64,000 nucleotides of DNA. Origin: Microbacterium festucae (GTDB lineage Bacteria; Actinomycetota; Actinomycetes; Actinomycetales; Microbacteriaceae). How positions within the stretch are numbered: position 1 is the first letter of the stretch; each line of letters begins with the position of its first letter. The position numbers and the translations under genes are program-made. Under the pieces are notes generated by a model. The model was not told where the DNA came from. It ran no database searches and was given only the letters and a program-made list of their open reading frames with translations. The stretch spans positions 372,001 through 436,000 of the forward strand of contig NZ_JAOEFC010000002.1 in assembly GCF_025421715.1 (NCBI RefSeq), read 5' to 3'. Positions 53,609-63,136 of this stretch are shown here, in pieces.

Positions 53609-54145
53609 TCACTCCTCCAGCGCGGCCGCGTGCGCCGCGCTGTGGTCCAGATAGACGCGGGCATTGCGCCGGATGCCGTCCCGCTCGGCCTCGGTGAGCG
53701 CACGGCGCACCTTCGCGGGCACCCCCGCCACGAGCGAACCCGGCGGCACCTCGGTGCCCTCGAGCACCACCGCCCCCGCCGCCACGAGGGAGCCGGCCCC
53801 GATGACGGCGCCGCTCAGCACCACCGCGCCCATCCCGATCAGCGCGCCGTCGCCCACCGTGCAGCCGTGCACGACGGCATTGTGGCCGACCGAGACGTCG
53901 GCGCCCAGCACGACCGGACTCCCGGCATCCACGTGCACGGCCACCCCGTCTTGCAGGTTGCTGCGCTCCCCGACGACGATCGTCGCATTCTCGGCGCGCA
54001 GCACCGCGTTGTACCAGACGCTCGTCTGCGCGCCCAGGGTCACCGCCCCGACGATGCGCGCTCCGGCGGCCACGAACGCCGACGGCGCGATCTGCGGGAT
54101 GTGGTCGCCCACGCGGTGGATGCCGGCCTCGTCGCTGATGGTCAT
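53609..54145 (-). CDS. Gamma-carbonic anhydrase-like left-handed beta-helix protein
   Basis: A 178-residue hexapeptide-repeat protein of the gamma-class carbonic anhydrase / PaaY / CaiE group. Metal-ligand His residues occur in VAVHVDAGSP (about 70-79), VSVGHNAVVHGCTVGDG (about 88-104), and the repeat region VIGAGSLVAAGAVVLEG is clear. Real carbonic anhydrase activity is uncertain without the acidic loop of the archaeal enzyme. TAACGT lies 6 bp before the ATG. Confidence 0.88.
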   Translation of the reverse strand: MTISDEAGIHRVGDHIPQIAPSAFVAAGARIVGAVTLGAQTSVWYNAVLRAENATIVVGERSNLQDGVAVHVDAGSPVVLGADVSVGHNAVVHGCTVGDGALIGMGAVVLSGAVIGAGSLVAAGAVVLEGTEVPPGSLVAGVPAKVRRALTEAERDGIRRNARVYLDHSAAHAAALEE

Positions 54146-54151
54146 GGCCCG

Positions 54152-54157
54152 ACGTTA
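54152..54157 (-). promoter_or_regulatory. -10 element of the gamma-carbonic anhydrase-like gene, leaderless arrangement
   Basis: TAACGT on the minus strand, 6 bp before the ATG at 54145. Confidence 0.45.
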
Positions 54158-54207
54158 CCGGCCCCGTCGCGGCCACGCGGGCGCGGGTAAGCCCAGCCTG
54201 GTCTTGC

Positions 54208-54235
54208 TTGCGGAATAGTCCAGCGTGAGTAGCGT
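54208..54235 (+). promoter_or_regulatory. Promoter of dps
   Basis: TTGCGG (54208-54213) and TAGCGT (54230-54235) are spaced by 16 bp and give a leader of about 45 bases before the dps ATG at 54287. It is one of the few promoters here with a recognisable -35. Confidence 0.45.
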
Positions 54236-54286
54236 TTGAGCAGACGCGGGCCGTGCATGCCCGCGACGGAAGCAGAGGAGCAGAAC

Positions 54287-54769
54287 ATGAGCAAGACGCA
54301 GACCATCCCCATGACCGCCGCCGGCCCCGAGGCCGCTGCCGGCACTGCCCAGTTCCTCACCCCTGTCGTCCTGGGCCTGCAGGCTCTCGCCGTCAACGGC
54401 AAGCAGGCGCACTGGAACGTGCGCGGCGCGAACTTCATCGCGATCCACGAGCTGCTCGACCAGGTCGTCGCCTCGGCGCAGGCCTCGGCCGACCTCGCCG
54501 CGGAGCGGATCGTCGCCCTCGGGCTGCCGGTCGACGCGCGCGTGAGCACGGTCGCAGCCAAGACCAGCTCGGGTGTGCCGGCCGGCTTCGCGCAGTGGCA
54601 GGACGAGATCACCGCGGTCGTCGCCGACATGGACGTCGTGATCGCCGATGTGCAGGCCGCCATCGACGGACTCGACGAGGTCGACCTCACCAGCCAGGAC
54701 GTCGCGATCGCCATCAAGGCCGACCTCGAGAAGCAGCGCTGGTTCCTCTCGGCGCACCTCGCCGCCTGA
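54287..54769 (+). CDS. dps: Dps-family DNA-protecting ferritin-like protein
   Basis: Dodecameric iron-storing protein that binds or shields DNA in stress. The 160 residues carry the Dps ferroxidase-site signature across the subunit interface: KQAHWNVRGANFIAIHELLD (about residues 38-57), with His, Asp and Glu ligands, and the second segment with DLAAERIVALGLPVD. The N-terminal tail is short and not lysine-rich. GAGGAG is 6 bp before ATG. It ends in a perfect bidirectional hairpin. Confidence 0.94.
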   Translation: MSKTQTIPMTAAGPEAAAGTAQFLTPVVLGLQALAVNGKQAHWNVRGANFIAIHELLDQVVASAQASADLAAERIVALGLPVDARVSTVAAKTSSGVPAGFAQWQDEITAVVADMDVVIADVQAAIDGLDEVDLTSQDVAIAIKADLEKQRWFLSAHLAA

Positions 54770-54786
54770 GGCTCCCGCACCACGAC

Positions 54787-54816
54787 ACGGCCCCGGATGC
54801 TCGCATCCGGGGCCGT
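54787..54816. terminator. Bidirectional hairpin after dps
   Basis: Perfect 13-bp stem ACGGCCCCGGATG and its complement around a 4-base loop, 17 bp after the dps stop and 23 bp from the stop of the convergent amidohydrolase gene. Confidence 0.75.
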
Positions 54817-54839
54817 TCGTCATGTCGGGGTGCGCCCGC

Positions 54840-56336
54840 TCACACGTGGGTGAGTCGGCCCTCGATCATCGTCGCGGCCACGCGTGCCCCGCGCAGCGCC
54901 GTCTCCCCCGCCGTCAGCGGGTCGACGTCGACGACGACGAGGTCGGCGATGTCGCCGGGCATCAGCGCGGCACCGGTCGCCGACCCGCCGGCGGTCGAGG
55001 CCGCCAGTGCGGTCGCGGCATCAAGCCCCTGCTCGGGGCGCCAGGCGGGCCGGCCGTCGCGGGTGCGGTGCACGGCGGCCGCCATCGCCGCCCACGGATC
55101 CAGCGGCGAGACCGGCGCGTCGGAGCCGAACAGCAGGTTCGCCCCGGCATCGGCCAGCGCGCGCAGCGGATAGGGCACGGCCGTCTGGGTGCCCCAGATG
55201 GTGTCGGTCATGTCGCGGTCGTCGACGGCGTGTTCGGGCTGCACGCTCGCAGCCACCCCGAGTCGCGCGAAGCGCGGGACGTCGGCGTGGGCGACCAGTT
55301 GCGCGTGCTCGATCGTGCCGGTGGCCCCGGTCGCCGCGAACGCGTCGAGGGCATGGCTGCCGGCGACGTCGCCGATGGCGTGCACGGCGCAGGCGAGTCC
55401 CCCGCCGGTGGCCCGGGTCATCAGCTCCCGCAGTTCGTCGGGGGCGATGGTGAGCACGCCGAAGTTGAGCGGGTCGCCCGGATAGGAGTGCGAGCACGCC
55501 GCCGTGCGGGTGCCCAGCGAGCCATCGGTGATGACCTTCAGCGGTCCCATCCGCACGAGGCCGGCCGCGTCGAGGGCGTCGCCGGTGGCCAGCCCCTCGT
55601 CGAGGGCACGGCCGAGGAGTGCGGGGTAGACCCCGAACGACACGCGCGTCGTGTCGAAGCCCGCGGCCAGCCGCCGCGCCCATGCTTCGGCGTTCCACGC
55701 CATGTCGAGGTCGACGATGCCGGTGATGCCGCGGGCGGCGGCATCCTGCAATGCCCGCCCCACCCGCACGTCCGACGCGGACGGGTCGACGGCGTTCAGG
55801 CGGCGCGAGATCTCGAACGCCGGCTCTTCGCGCAGCAGTCCGTCACCGGTGGCGGGGAACCCCTCCCGGCGCAGCGCAGCGGAGTTGAGCCACACGCTGT
55901 GCACGTCGGCGTTGATGAGATAGGTCGGGATGTCGCCGGTGGCCGCATCGAGCAGCGCGAGGCTCGGCGTGTCGGGCCAGAGCGCGTCGCGGAAGCCGGT
56001 GCCCACGCGCCGTCCGTCGGCCAGCACCGGCGCCGTCGACATCGCTGCGGCCGCCGCTGCGGCATCGGCGGCACCGCCCAGCGGCACCCGCTCGGCCACG
56101 AGCGCCCACTGCACCGTGTGCACGTGGTGGTCCCACAGGCCCGGGATCACCCAGCCGCCGCCCGCGTCGAGCACGGCGCCGCGGCGGGGCAGGGCCTTGG
56201 CCGGGGCGATGTCGACGATGCGGCCGCCCCGCAGATGCAGGTCGACCGGGTCGTCGCCGAACGGGTCGAGCCGGTCGGCGCCGGTCAGGCGGGCATCGGC
56301 GATGACGGCGACGTGCTCGCCGCGCGCCAGGCTCAT
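54840..56336 (-). CDS. Metal-dependent amidohydrolase (YtcJ-like)
   Basis: A 498-residue amidohydrolase-superfamily enzyme of unknown substrate. The metal-site motif is VIPGLWDHHVHTVQWALV (about residues 64-81), followed by LKVITDGSLGTRTAACSHSY, VHAIGDVAGSHALDAF, TIEHAQLV and LLFGSDAPVSPLDPW, the pattern of YtcJ/Nfd-type hydrolases. No signal peptide is seen. The ATG overlaps the stop of the FMN-binding regulator gene (ATGA), and it is last in a four-gene unit with rpiB. Confidence 0.88.
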   Translation of the reverse strand: MSLARGEHVAVIADARLTGADRLDPFGDDPVDLHLRGGRIVDIAPAKALPRRGAVLDAGGGWVIPGLWDHHVHTVQWALVAERVPLGGAADAAAAAAAMSTAPVLADGRRVGTGFRDALWPDTPSLALLDAATGDIPTYLINADVHSVWLNSAALRREGFPATGDGLLREEPAFEISRRLNAVDPSASDVRVGRALQDAAARGITGIVDLDMAWNAEAWARRLAAGFDTTRVSFGVYPALLGRALDEGLATGDALDAAGLVRMGPLKVITDGSLGTRTAACSHSYPGDPLNFGVLTIAPDELRELMTRATGGGLACAVHAIGDVAGSHALDAFAATGATGTIEHAQLVAHADVPRFARLGVAASVQPEHAVDDRDMTDTIWGTQTAVPYPLRALADAGANLLFGSDAPVSPLDPWAAMAAAVHRTRDGRPAWRPEQGLDAATALAASTAGGSATGAALMPGDIADLVVVDVDPLTAGETALRGARVAATMIEGRLTHV

Positions 56337-56983
56337 CTGCCGCCTCGAGCGGTGCGCAGCGCGTCGTGCGCCCGGCGCATCTCGGCGGGAAGCCGCGGGT
56401 CGGCGTAGGGACCGGGCCCCGCCTCCAGTGCGGCGATGACGGTGTCCACGACCTCGTCGGGCCGGTTCTGGCTGAGCTTGCGCTTGGCGGTGACCCGCGT
56501 CGGGGTGAGCCGGAAGCCGACCGTGCCGCGTTCGAGGCGGCTGATGAACTCCTCGTCGTTGGGGGGCGTCCACATCAGGCGGGGCTGCGGCATCGTCCCC
56601 TCGAAGCGGGCCACGAGGCGTTCGAGCACGACGAGGTTCTCCTCGCGGGAGAGGACCTCGGGGACACCGCTCAGGTGCACGGCCACGAAGTTCCAGGTGG
56701 GCACCTCCGGCCCCGGCGGGTACCAGCCGGGCGAGATGTATCCGTGCGGGCCCTGCACGACCACGAGCAGTTCGCGCTCCCCCAGGCCGAGGATGGCATC
56801 GTCGGGGCGGCCGACGTGCCCGACGATCGTGAGGTCGTCGCGGTCTTCATCGAGGAGCACCGCGTAGTGGGACGCGACCATGCCGTCATCGCCGGCGGCG
56901 ACGAGCGTGACCCACGGGTTCTCGTCGATCACGCGGCGCAGCTCCGCCAGGTCGGTCATCGTGAAGCTGGGGTTCTGTCTCAC
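56333..56983 (-). CDS. FMN-binding negative transcriptional regulator (PaiB-like)
   Basis: A 216-residue split-barrel flavin-binding protein. MVASHYAVLLDEDRDDLTIVGHVGRP and WYPPGPEVPTWNFVAVHLSG, each shortened here to the recognisable cores HYAVLLDE and VPTWNFVAVH, are the PaiB hallmarks, and the C-terminal TAKRKLSQNRP is conserved too. PaiB is named as a sporulation/protease repressor in Bacillus; most homologues are uncharacterised flavoproteins. GTG 56983 has GAGG 5 bp upstream. Confidence 0.87.
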   Translation of the reverse strand: MRQNPSFTMTDLAELRRVIDENPWVTLVAAGDDGMVASHYAVLLDEDRDDLTIVGHVGRPDDAILGLGERELLVVVQGPHGYISPGWYPPGPEVPTWNFVAVHLSGVPEVLSREENLVVLERLVARFEGTMPQPRLMWTPPNDEEFISRLERGTVGFRLTPTRVTAKRKLSQNRPDEVVDTVIAALEAGPGPYADPRLPAEMRRAHDALRTARGGR

Positions 56984-57029
56984 GGCATCCTCTTCTCGGG
57001 ACGGGTCTCGGCGGCGCGTGCGGGGCCGG

Positions 57030-58034
57030 TCAGCGCTGGCAGGACGGGCACCAGTAGAGCTTCCGCGACGCCATCTCCTCGAGCACGATCGCCGTGCCGC
57101 ACACGCGGCACGGAAGCCCGGCCCGGTGGTAGACCCAGTGCCGGTCGTCACGGTGCGCCATCGCCCGGCGGTACGCCTCGGGGTCGAGATCGTCCATCGT
57201 CATCATCTGACCGGTCTCCACCCCGATCGCCAGCAGACGCACCCAGTCGCGCCAGAGGCCGCGCACGACCTCCTCGGGGACCTCCCGCCCGGGGGTGTGC
57301 GGGTCGAGGCGCGCGCGGAACAGCAGTTCGGCGCGGTAGACGTTGCCGATGCCGCTGACGACGGCCTGATCCATCAGCAGCAGGCCGATCGGGGTGGGCT
57401 TGCGCCGCACCACCGCGGTGAAGCGCTCCTCGCCCGTGTCGGGGTCGTCCACGAGCGGGTCGGGCCCGAGGCCGGCGACGGTGGCCGCCATCTCGTCGGG
57501 GGTCTGCAGCGCGCACGCCGTCGGTCCGCGCAGGTCGGCGCAGGTCGCCGCCGTCAGCAGCCGCAGCCGCACCTGTCCGACCACCGGCGGCGGCCACTGG
57601 TCGAGCTCGTCGTCGTCGCCGCCGAGCCCCCGTGTCTGCTCGCTCATGCGCACGTGCACGCGCGCGCGCCGGGGCGCCCCGATGGAGCTGAGGGAGTTCT
57701 CACCGGCGCTGTCGAAGACCGGGTCGACCACGGTGCCGCGCTGGTTGGTCTGCCCCATGCGCCCGTTGGCGGCGGCGATCGTGGGGTCGACGACGATCTC
57801 GCCGGCGAAGTCCCACGCGCCGTACATGCCCAGGTGCACGCGCAGCCAGATGTCGTCGTCGAACTCGAGGAACATCTGCTTGCCCACGGCCCGCACCTGC
57901 GTGGGCGTGCGCCCGTCGAGCACGGCGGCGCCCTCGGCGAAACGGCCCTGCGGGCTGGACGCGCTCACCTGCCGTCCCACGATGTTGCGGGCGAACTGCC
58001 GCGCGATGCGGTGGACGGAATGCCCTTCGGGCAT
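57030..58034 (-). CDS. nei: Fpg/Nei-family DNA glycosylase
   Basis: Base-excision repair glycosylase/AP lyase. The 334-residue protein starts MPEGHSVHRIARQF, with the catalytic Pro 1 (after Met removal) and Glu 2; His in place of the Fpg Leu fits the Nei (endonuclease VIII) branch. The helix-two-turn-helix LLMDQAVVSGIGNVYRAELLF-type segment (core SGIGNVYRAE) and a C-terminal zinc finger (CRVCGTAI, WCPSC) are present. The ATG overlaps the rpiB stop by one base, so translation is coupled to rpiB. Confidence 0.92.
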   Translation of the reverse strand: MPEGHSVHRIARQFARNIVGRQVSASSPQGRFAEGAAVLDGRTPTQVRAVGKQMFLEFDDDIWLRVHLGMYGAWDFAGEIVVDPTIAAANGRMGQTNQRGTVVDPVFDSAGENSLSSIGAPRRARVHVRMSEQTRGLGGDDDELDQWPPPVVGQVRLRLLTAATCADLRGPTACALQTPDEMAATVAGLGPDPLVDDPDTGEERFTAVVRRKPTPIGLLLMDQAVVSGIGNVYRAELLFRARLDPHTPGREVPEEVVRGLWRDWVRLLAIGVETGQMMTMDDLDPEAYRRAMAHRDDRHWVYHRAGLPCRVCGTAIVLEEMASRKLYWCPSCQR

Positions 58035-58546
58035 CAGCCCGCTTCCGGGTCGAACGAGGAGACCTCGCGCGGGTCGGGCAGCAGCGAACCGGCCGTCTCG
58101 TATGCGGCGAGCTGGGCGATGCGGCGGGCGTGGCGCTCCTCGCCGCTGAAAGGCGTGGCGATGAAGCGGTCGATGAAGGAGACCGCCTCGTCGAAGGTGT
58201 GCTGGCGGGCGCCGATGGCGATGACGTTCGCGTCGTTGTGCTCGCGGGCGAGCTCGGCGGTCGCGATGCTCCACACCAGGGCCGCGCGGATGCCGTGCAC
58301 CTTGTTGGCCGCGATCTGCTCGCCGTTGCCCGAACCGCCGAAGACGACACCGAGCGTCTCGATGCCGGCGGCCTGGTCGGCGGCGACGGCCTGGGCGGCG
58401 CGGATGCAGAAGGCGGGGTAGTCATCGAGCGGGTCGTACTCGATGGGGCCGTGGTCTTCCACGTCGTGGCCCTGGGCGGCCAGATGGTGCTGCAGCTGGG
58501 TCGAGAACTCGAGACCCGCGTGGTCGGTCGCGATGTGGATGCGCAT
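58034..58546 (-). CDS. rpiB: Ribose-5-phosphate isomerase B
   Basis: Isomerises ribose 5-phosphate and ribulose 5-phosphate. The 170 residues show RIHIATDHAGLEF at the N-terminus, the active-site Cys in DYPAFCIRAAQAV (about residue 47), the GVVFGGSGNGEQIAANK loop (about 66-82) and NDANVIAIGARQ. ATG 58546 was chosen since a TAGGAT -10 stands 6 bp upstream; GTG 58552 would abut the -10. It is the first gene of the rpiB-nei-PaiB-amidohydrolase unit. Confidence 0.94.
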   Translation of the reverse strand: MRIHIATDHAGLEFSTQLQHHLAAQGHDVEDHGPIEYDPLDDYPAFCIRAAQAVAADQAAGIETLGVVFGGSGNGEQIAANKVHGIRAALVWSIATAELAREHNDANVIAIGARQHTFDEAVSFIDRFIATPFSGEERHARRIAQLAAYETAGSLLPDPREVSSFDPEAG

Positions 58547-58552
58547 GCTCAC

Positions 58553-58558
58553 ATCCTA
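58553..58558 (-). promoter_or_regulatory. -10 element of rpiB, leaderless arrangement
   Basis: TAGGAT on the minus strand, 6 bp before the rpiB ATG at 58546. It decides the start choice for rpiB. Confidence 0.55.
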
Positions 58559-58607
58559 GAGTCGGGGCGCGCCCTCGTTCCGAGGCGGCATCCGGCCCCC
58601 ACGCGCG

Positions 58608-58613
58608 TAGGCT
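58608..58613 (+). promoter_or_regulatory. -10 element of pepN
   Basis: TAGGCT on the plus strand, about 100 bp before the pepN GTG, divergent from the rpiB promoter. Confidence 0.4.
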
Positions 58614-58712
58614 GGTGGGGTTGTCGCGGGCGCCAGCAGCGCCGCGATGGCCGTCGGGATGCGGCATCCGCCCGTCCCCGCCATCCCACCCACACCCACG
58701 GGAGCAGCCGCA

Positions 58713-61259
58713 GTGCCTGGAGAGAACCTCACCCGCATCGAGGCGCAGGAGCGCCGCGCGATCGTCGACACCGACGCCTACGACATCGCGCTCGACCTCA
58801 CGAAGGGTGCCGAGGTCTTCCGCTCGCGCACCGTCATCCGCTTCTCGGCCACGGCCGGCGCCTCGACGTTCATCGATCTCATCGCGCGCGACGTGCACGA
58901 GATCACCCTCAACGGCGTCGCCCTCGACCCCGCGGCGGTCTTCGCCGACTCGCGCATCGCCCTGGAGGGGCTGGCCGAGTCCAACGAGCTGATCGTCGAC
59001 GCCGACTGCCTCTACACCAACACCGGCGAGGGGCTGCACCGCTTCGTCGACCCCGTCGACGGCGAGGTCTACCTCTACTCGCAGTTCGAGGTGCCCGACT
59101 CGCGGCGTGTGTTCGCCGTGTTCGAGCAGCCCGACCTGAAGGCCACCTTCCGCTTCACCGTCACCGCCCCGGCGGCGTGGAAGGTCGTCTCCAACTCCCC
59201 CACCCCCGAGCCGGTGCCGGCGGGCGAGGGCACCGCGACGTGGAGCTTCGAGCCCACCCCGCGCATCTCCTCCTACATCACCGCGCTGGTCGCCGGTCCG
59301 TACGAGGCCACCTTCTCCGAGCTCACCAGCGCCTCGGGCCGCGTGGTGCCGCTGGGCGTCTACGGTCGCAAGAGCCTGTGGCAGCACCTCGACGCCGACT
59401 ACATCTTCGACAAGACCCGCGAGGGCTTCGCCTACTTCGAGTCGAAGTTCGACGTGCCCTACCCCTTCGCCAAGTACGACCAGCTGTTCGTGCCGGAGTT
59501 CAACGCCGGCGCCATGGAGAACGCGGGCGCCGTCACCTTCACCGAGACCTACGTCTTCCGCAGCAAGGTGACCGACGCCGTCAAGGAGCGTCGCGTCGTC
59601 ACGATCCTGCACGAGCTCGCCCACATGTGGTTCGGCGACCTCGTCACCATGAAGTGGTGGAACGACCTGTGGCTGAACGAGTCGTTCGCCGAATGGGCCT
59701 CCACGATCGCGACCGCCGAGGCCACCGAGTGGACCGAGGCGTGGACGACCTTCAACGCGATGGAGAAGACCTGGGCCTACCGCCAGGACCAGCTGCCGTC
59801 GACGCACCCCGTCGTGGCCACCATCAACGACCTCGAAGACGTGCAGGTCAACTTCGACGGCATCACCTACGCCAAGGGCGGGTCGGTGCTCAAGCAGCTG
59901 GCCGCCTGGGTGGGCATCGAGGAGTTCTTCGCGGGTGTCTCGGCCTACTTCAAGAAGCACGCGTGGGGCAACACCGAGGTGGGCGACCTGCTCGCCGAGC
60001 TCGAGGCCACCAGCGGCCGCGACCTGTCGACGTGGGCCAAGAAGTGGCTCGAGACGGCGGGAGTGAACACCCTCTCCCCCGAGCTGCGCGTCGACGGCGC
60101 CGGCGTCATCAGCCGGTTCGCCATCGTGCAGACCGCGCCCGCCGACTACCCCACCATCCGGCCGCACCGGCTGGGCGTGGGCTTCTACTCGCTCGAGGGC
60201 GACGCGCTGGTGCGCACGCACCACGTCGAGATCGACGTCGACGGCGACCTCACCGAGGTGCCCGAGCTCGCCGGCATCGCCCAGCCCGACCTCATCCTCC
60301 TCAACGACGAAGACCTCGCCTACGCGAAGATCCGTCTCGACCCGCGCTCCCTGCAGACCGCGATCGCCCACCTCGGCAAGATCTCCGACCCGCTGGCCCG
60401 TTCCCTGGTGTGGGGTGCGGCGTGGGATCAGACCCGCGACGCCGAAGCCTCGGCATCCGACTACGTCGACCTGGTGCTCGGCAACATCGGCGGCGAGACC
60501 GAGTCGACCACGGTGCGCACGACCCTCGCGCAGCTGCAGCTCGCGGCGAGCTCGTACGTCGCCCCCGAGCGGCGCAGCGCCACCCGCGAGAAGGTCGCCG
60601 ACGCCCTGTGGGCTCTCGCCCAGGCCGCCGAAGGCGGCAGCGACAGCCAGCTGCAGTTCGTCACGGCCTTCGCCTCGGCGGCGGCCACCGCGCCGCAGTG
60701 GGAGCAGGTGCGCAGCCTCCGTGACGGGCGCACCCAGCTGGACGGGCTGGAGATCGACGCCGACCTGTCGTGGGCGCTGCTGGTGTCCCTCGCCGCCGGC
60801 GGCGTGGTCTCCGCCGACGAGATCGACGAGGCGCTGGCCGCCGACAACACCGCCAAGGGCGGGGAGTTCGCCGCGCAGGCCAAGGCCGCGCTGCCGGATG
60901 CCGCGGCCAAGCGCCTGGCCTGGGCCTCGCTCATCGACAGCGCCGACCTGCCCAACACGGTCGTGCGCTCGGCGGCGGCCGGGTTCGTGCACCCCGCGGG
61001 TGTGGCGGCGCTCGAGGAGTTCATCGCCCCGTACTTCGAGATGCTGCTGCCGATCTGGGAGTCGCGCACGTACCAGATCGCGAACTACCTGATCACGGGG
61101 CTCTACCCGGCGCCGCTGGCGTCGGCGCAGCTGCGCGACGCCACGCGCGGCTGGCTCGACGTGCACACCGACGCGCCGCCGGCGCTGCGTCGCCTGGTCA
61201 ACGAGAACCTCGCGGGCGTCGAGCGCGCCCTCGCGGTGCAGGAGGCCGACGCGCAGTAG
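58713..61259 (+). CDS. pepN: Aminopeptidase N (M1 family)
   Basis: Zinc metallopeptidase removing N-terminal residues from peptides in the cytoplasm. The 848-residue protein has the exopeptidase motif FNAGAMENAGAVTF (about residues 265-278), the zinc site ILHELAHMWFGDLV (about 303-316) with the downstream Glu in LWLNESFAEW, and a C-terminal ERAP1-like helical domain. No signal peptide is seen. GTG 58713 has GGGAG 7 bp upstream. Confidence 0.96.
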   Translation: MPGENLTRIEAQERRAIVDTDAYDIALDLTKGAEVFRSRTVIRFSATAGASTFIDLIARDVHEITLNGVALDPAAVFADSRIALEGLAESNELIVDADCLYTNTGEGLHRFVDPVDGEVYLYSQFEVPDSRRVFAVFEQPDLKATFRFTVTAPAAWKVVSNSPTPEPVPAGEGTATWSFEPTPRISSYITALVAGPYEATFSELTSASGRVVPLGVYGRKSLWQHLDADYIFDKTREGFAYFESKFDVPYPFAKYDQLFVPEFNAGAMENAGAVTFTETYVFRSKVTDAVKERRVVTILHELAHMWFGDLVTMKWWNDLWLNESFAEWASTIATAEATEWTEAWTTFNAMEKTWAYRQDQLPSTHPVVATINDLEDVQVNFDGITYAKGGSVLKQLAAWVGIEEFFAGVSAYFKKHAWGNTEVGDLLAELEATSGRDLSTWAKKWLETAGVNTLSPELRVDGAGVISRFAIVQTAPADYPTIRPHRLGVGFYSLEGDALVRTHHVEIDVDGDLTEVPELAGIAQPDLILLNDEDLAYAKIRLDPRSLQTAIAHLGKISDPLARSLVWGAAWDQTRDAEASASDYVDLVLGNIGGETESTTVRTTLAQLQLAASSYVAPERRSATREKVADALWALAQAAEGGSDSQLQFVTAFASAAATAPQWEQVRSLRDGRTQLDGLEIDADLSWALLVSLAAGGVVSADEIDEALAADNTAKGGEFAAQAKAALPDAAAKRLAWASLIDSADLPNTVVRSAAAGFVHPAGVAALEEFIAPYFEMLLPIWESRTYQIANYLITGLYPAPLASAQLRDATRGWLDVHTDAPPALRRLVNENLAGVERALAVQEADAQ

Positions 61260-61342
61260 TCACGCTGCAGCTCATCCTTTCGGGGGATGCGGGGACGCCG
61301 GATCTACGACTTCCGGTCGATTCCGCGCATCCCCCTTCCGCG

Positions 61343-61348
61343 TAGCGT
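61343..61348 (+). promoter_or_regulatory. -10 element of the ABC transporter operon, leaderless arrangement
   Basis: TAGCGT on the plus strand, 7 bp before the ATG at 61356. Confidence 0.5.
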
Positions 61349-61355
61349 GGGACGC

Positions 61356-62263
<908 letters not shown>

Positions 62264-62267
<4 letters not shown>

Positions 62268-63067
62268 CCGCCGTCACCGCCCCCGCCACCCGCACCCGGA
62301 CCGCCCCGGCGGCACCGGCCCATCACCTGAGCTTCCTGCGCGTGCTGCGCGCCGAGTTCCTCAAGCTGCTGACGCTGCGCTCCACCTGGTGGTCGCTGAT
62401 CATCACCGCTCTGCTGACCGTCGGCATGGCCCTGCTCATCACCTCCGCCTCCAGCGGTGGCCTGCAGCCGGTGTCTGCGGCCGTGCTGCCGATGCAGTTC
62501 ACGATGCTGCTGGCCGGCATCCTCGGCGCGATCGCCGTCAGCGGCGAGTACTCGACCGGCATGATCCGCTCGACCCTCACCGCCGAGCCCCGCCGCGGCG
62601 CGGTGCTGCTGACCAAGGCCCTGGCCGTGGCGCTCACCGTGTTCGTCGCGACCCTCATCACCTTCGCCGCCGCCGCGCTGGTCTCCGCCGCCGTCTCGGG
62701 CGCGAGCATCCCGTGGGACGACGCCGCGCAGTCGTGGCTGCCGCTGGTCAGCGCCGCCGCCGCGATGGCCGTCTTCGCCCTCATCGGCGTCGGCTTCGGG
62801 TTCATCCTGCGCAACGGTCCCGCCGCCATCGCGGCGACGGTGGGCGTGCTGTTCGTCCTGCCGATCGTTGCCTCGATCTTCAGCACCGTCGCCGCCGGCT
62901 GGCAGTGGATCGGCGACCTCGCCCAGTACCTGCCGATGAGCGCCGCCCAGGCCTTCATCCTCCCCGGCGGAAGCCTGGACCAGGGCGTGGCCGGCCTCAC
63001 CCTCGTGGGCTGGATCGTCGCGGCGCTCGGCACCGCCTGGCTGGTGCTGCGCTCGCGCGACGCGTGA
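62264..63067 (+). CDS. ABC-2-type transporter permease
   Basis: A 267-residue membrane protein with six predicted helices: one near residues 42-62, then about 75-95, 115-140, 160-185, 190-215 and 240-262. A hydrophilic N-terminus of about 25 residues (Ala, Pro and Thr-rich) precedes the first helix. The segment SGEYSTGMIRSTLTAEPRR (about residues 94-112) is typical of ABC-2 permeases of the ABC2_membrane group. It works with the preceding ATPase. Confidence 0.9.
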
Positions 63068-63085
63068 CCTGCACGACCCGCCGAC

Positions 63086-63120
63086 AGACCGCCGATGCCC
63101 AGGGAGGGCATCGGCGGTCT
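63086..63120 (+). terminator. Hairpin terminator after the ABC pair
   Basis: Perfect 15-bp stem (AGACCGCCGATGCCC and its complement) with a 5-base loop, 18 bp beyond the permease stop. Confidence 0.75.
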
Positions 63121-63123
63121 CGG

Positions 63124-63129
63124 TAGGAT
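63124..63129 (+). promoter_or_regulatory. -10 element of the mscS gene, leaderless arrangement
   Basis: TAGGAT on the plus strand, 7 bp before the ATG at 63137, only 3 bp after the preceding hairpin. The -35 position would therefore lie inside the terminator stem. Confidence 0.5.
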
Positions 63130-63136
63130 CGGGACG

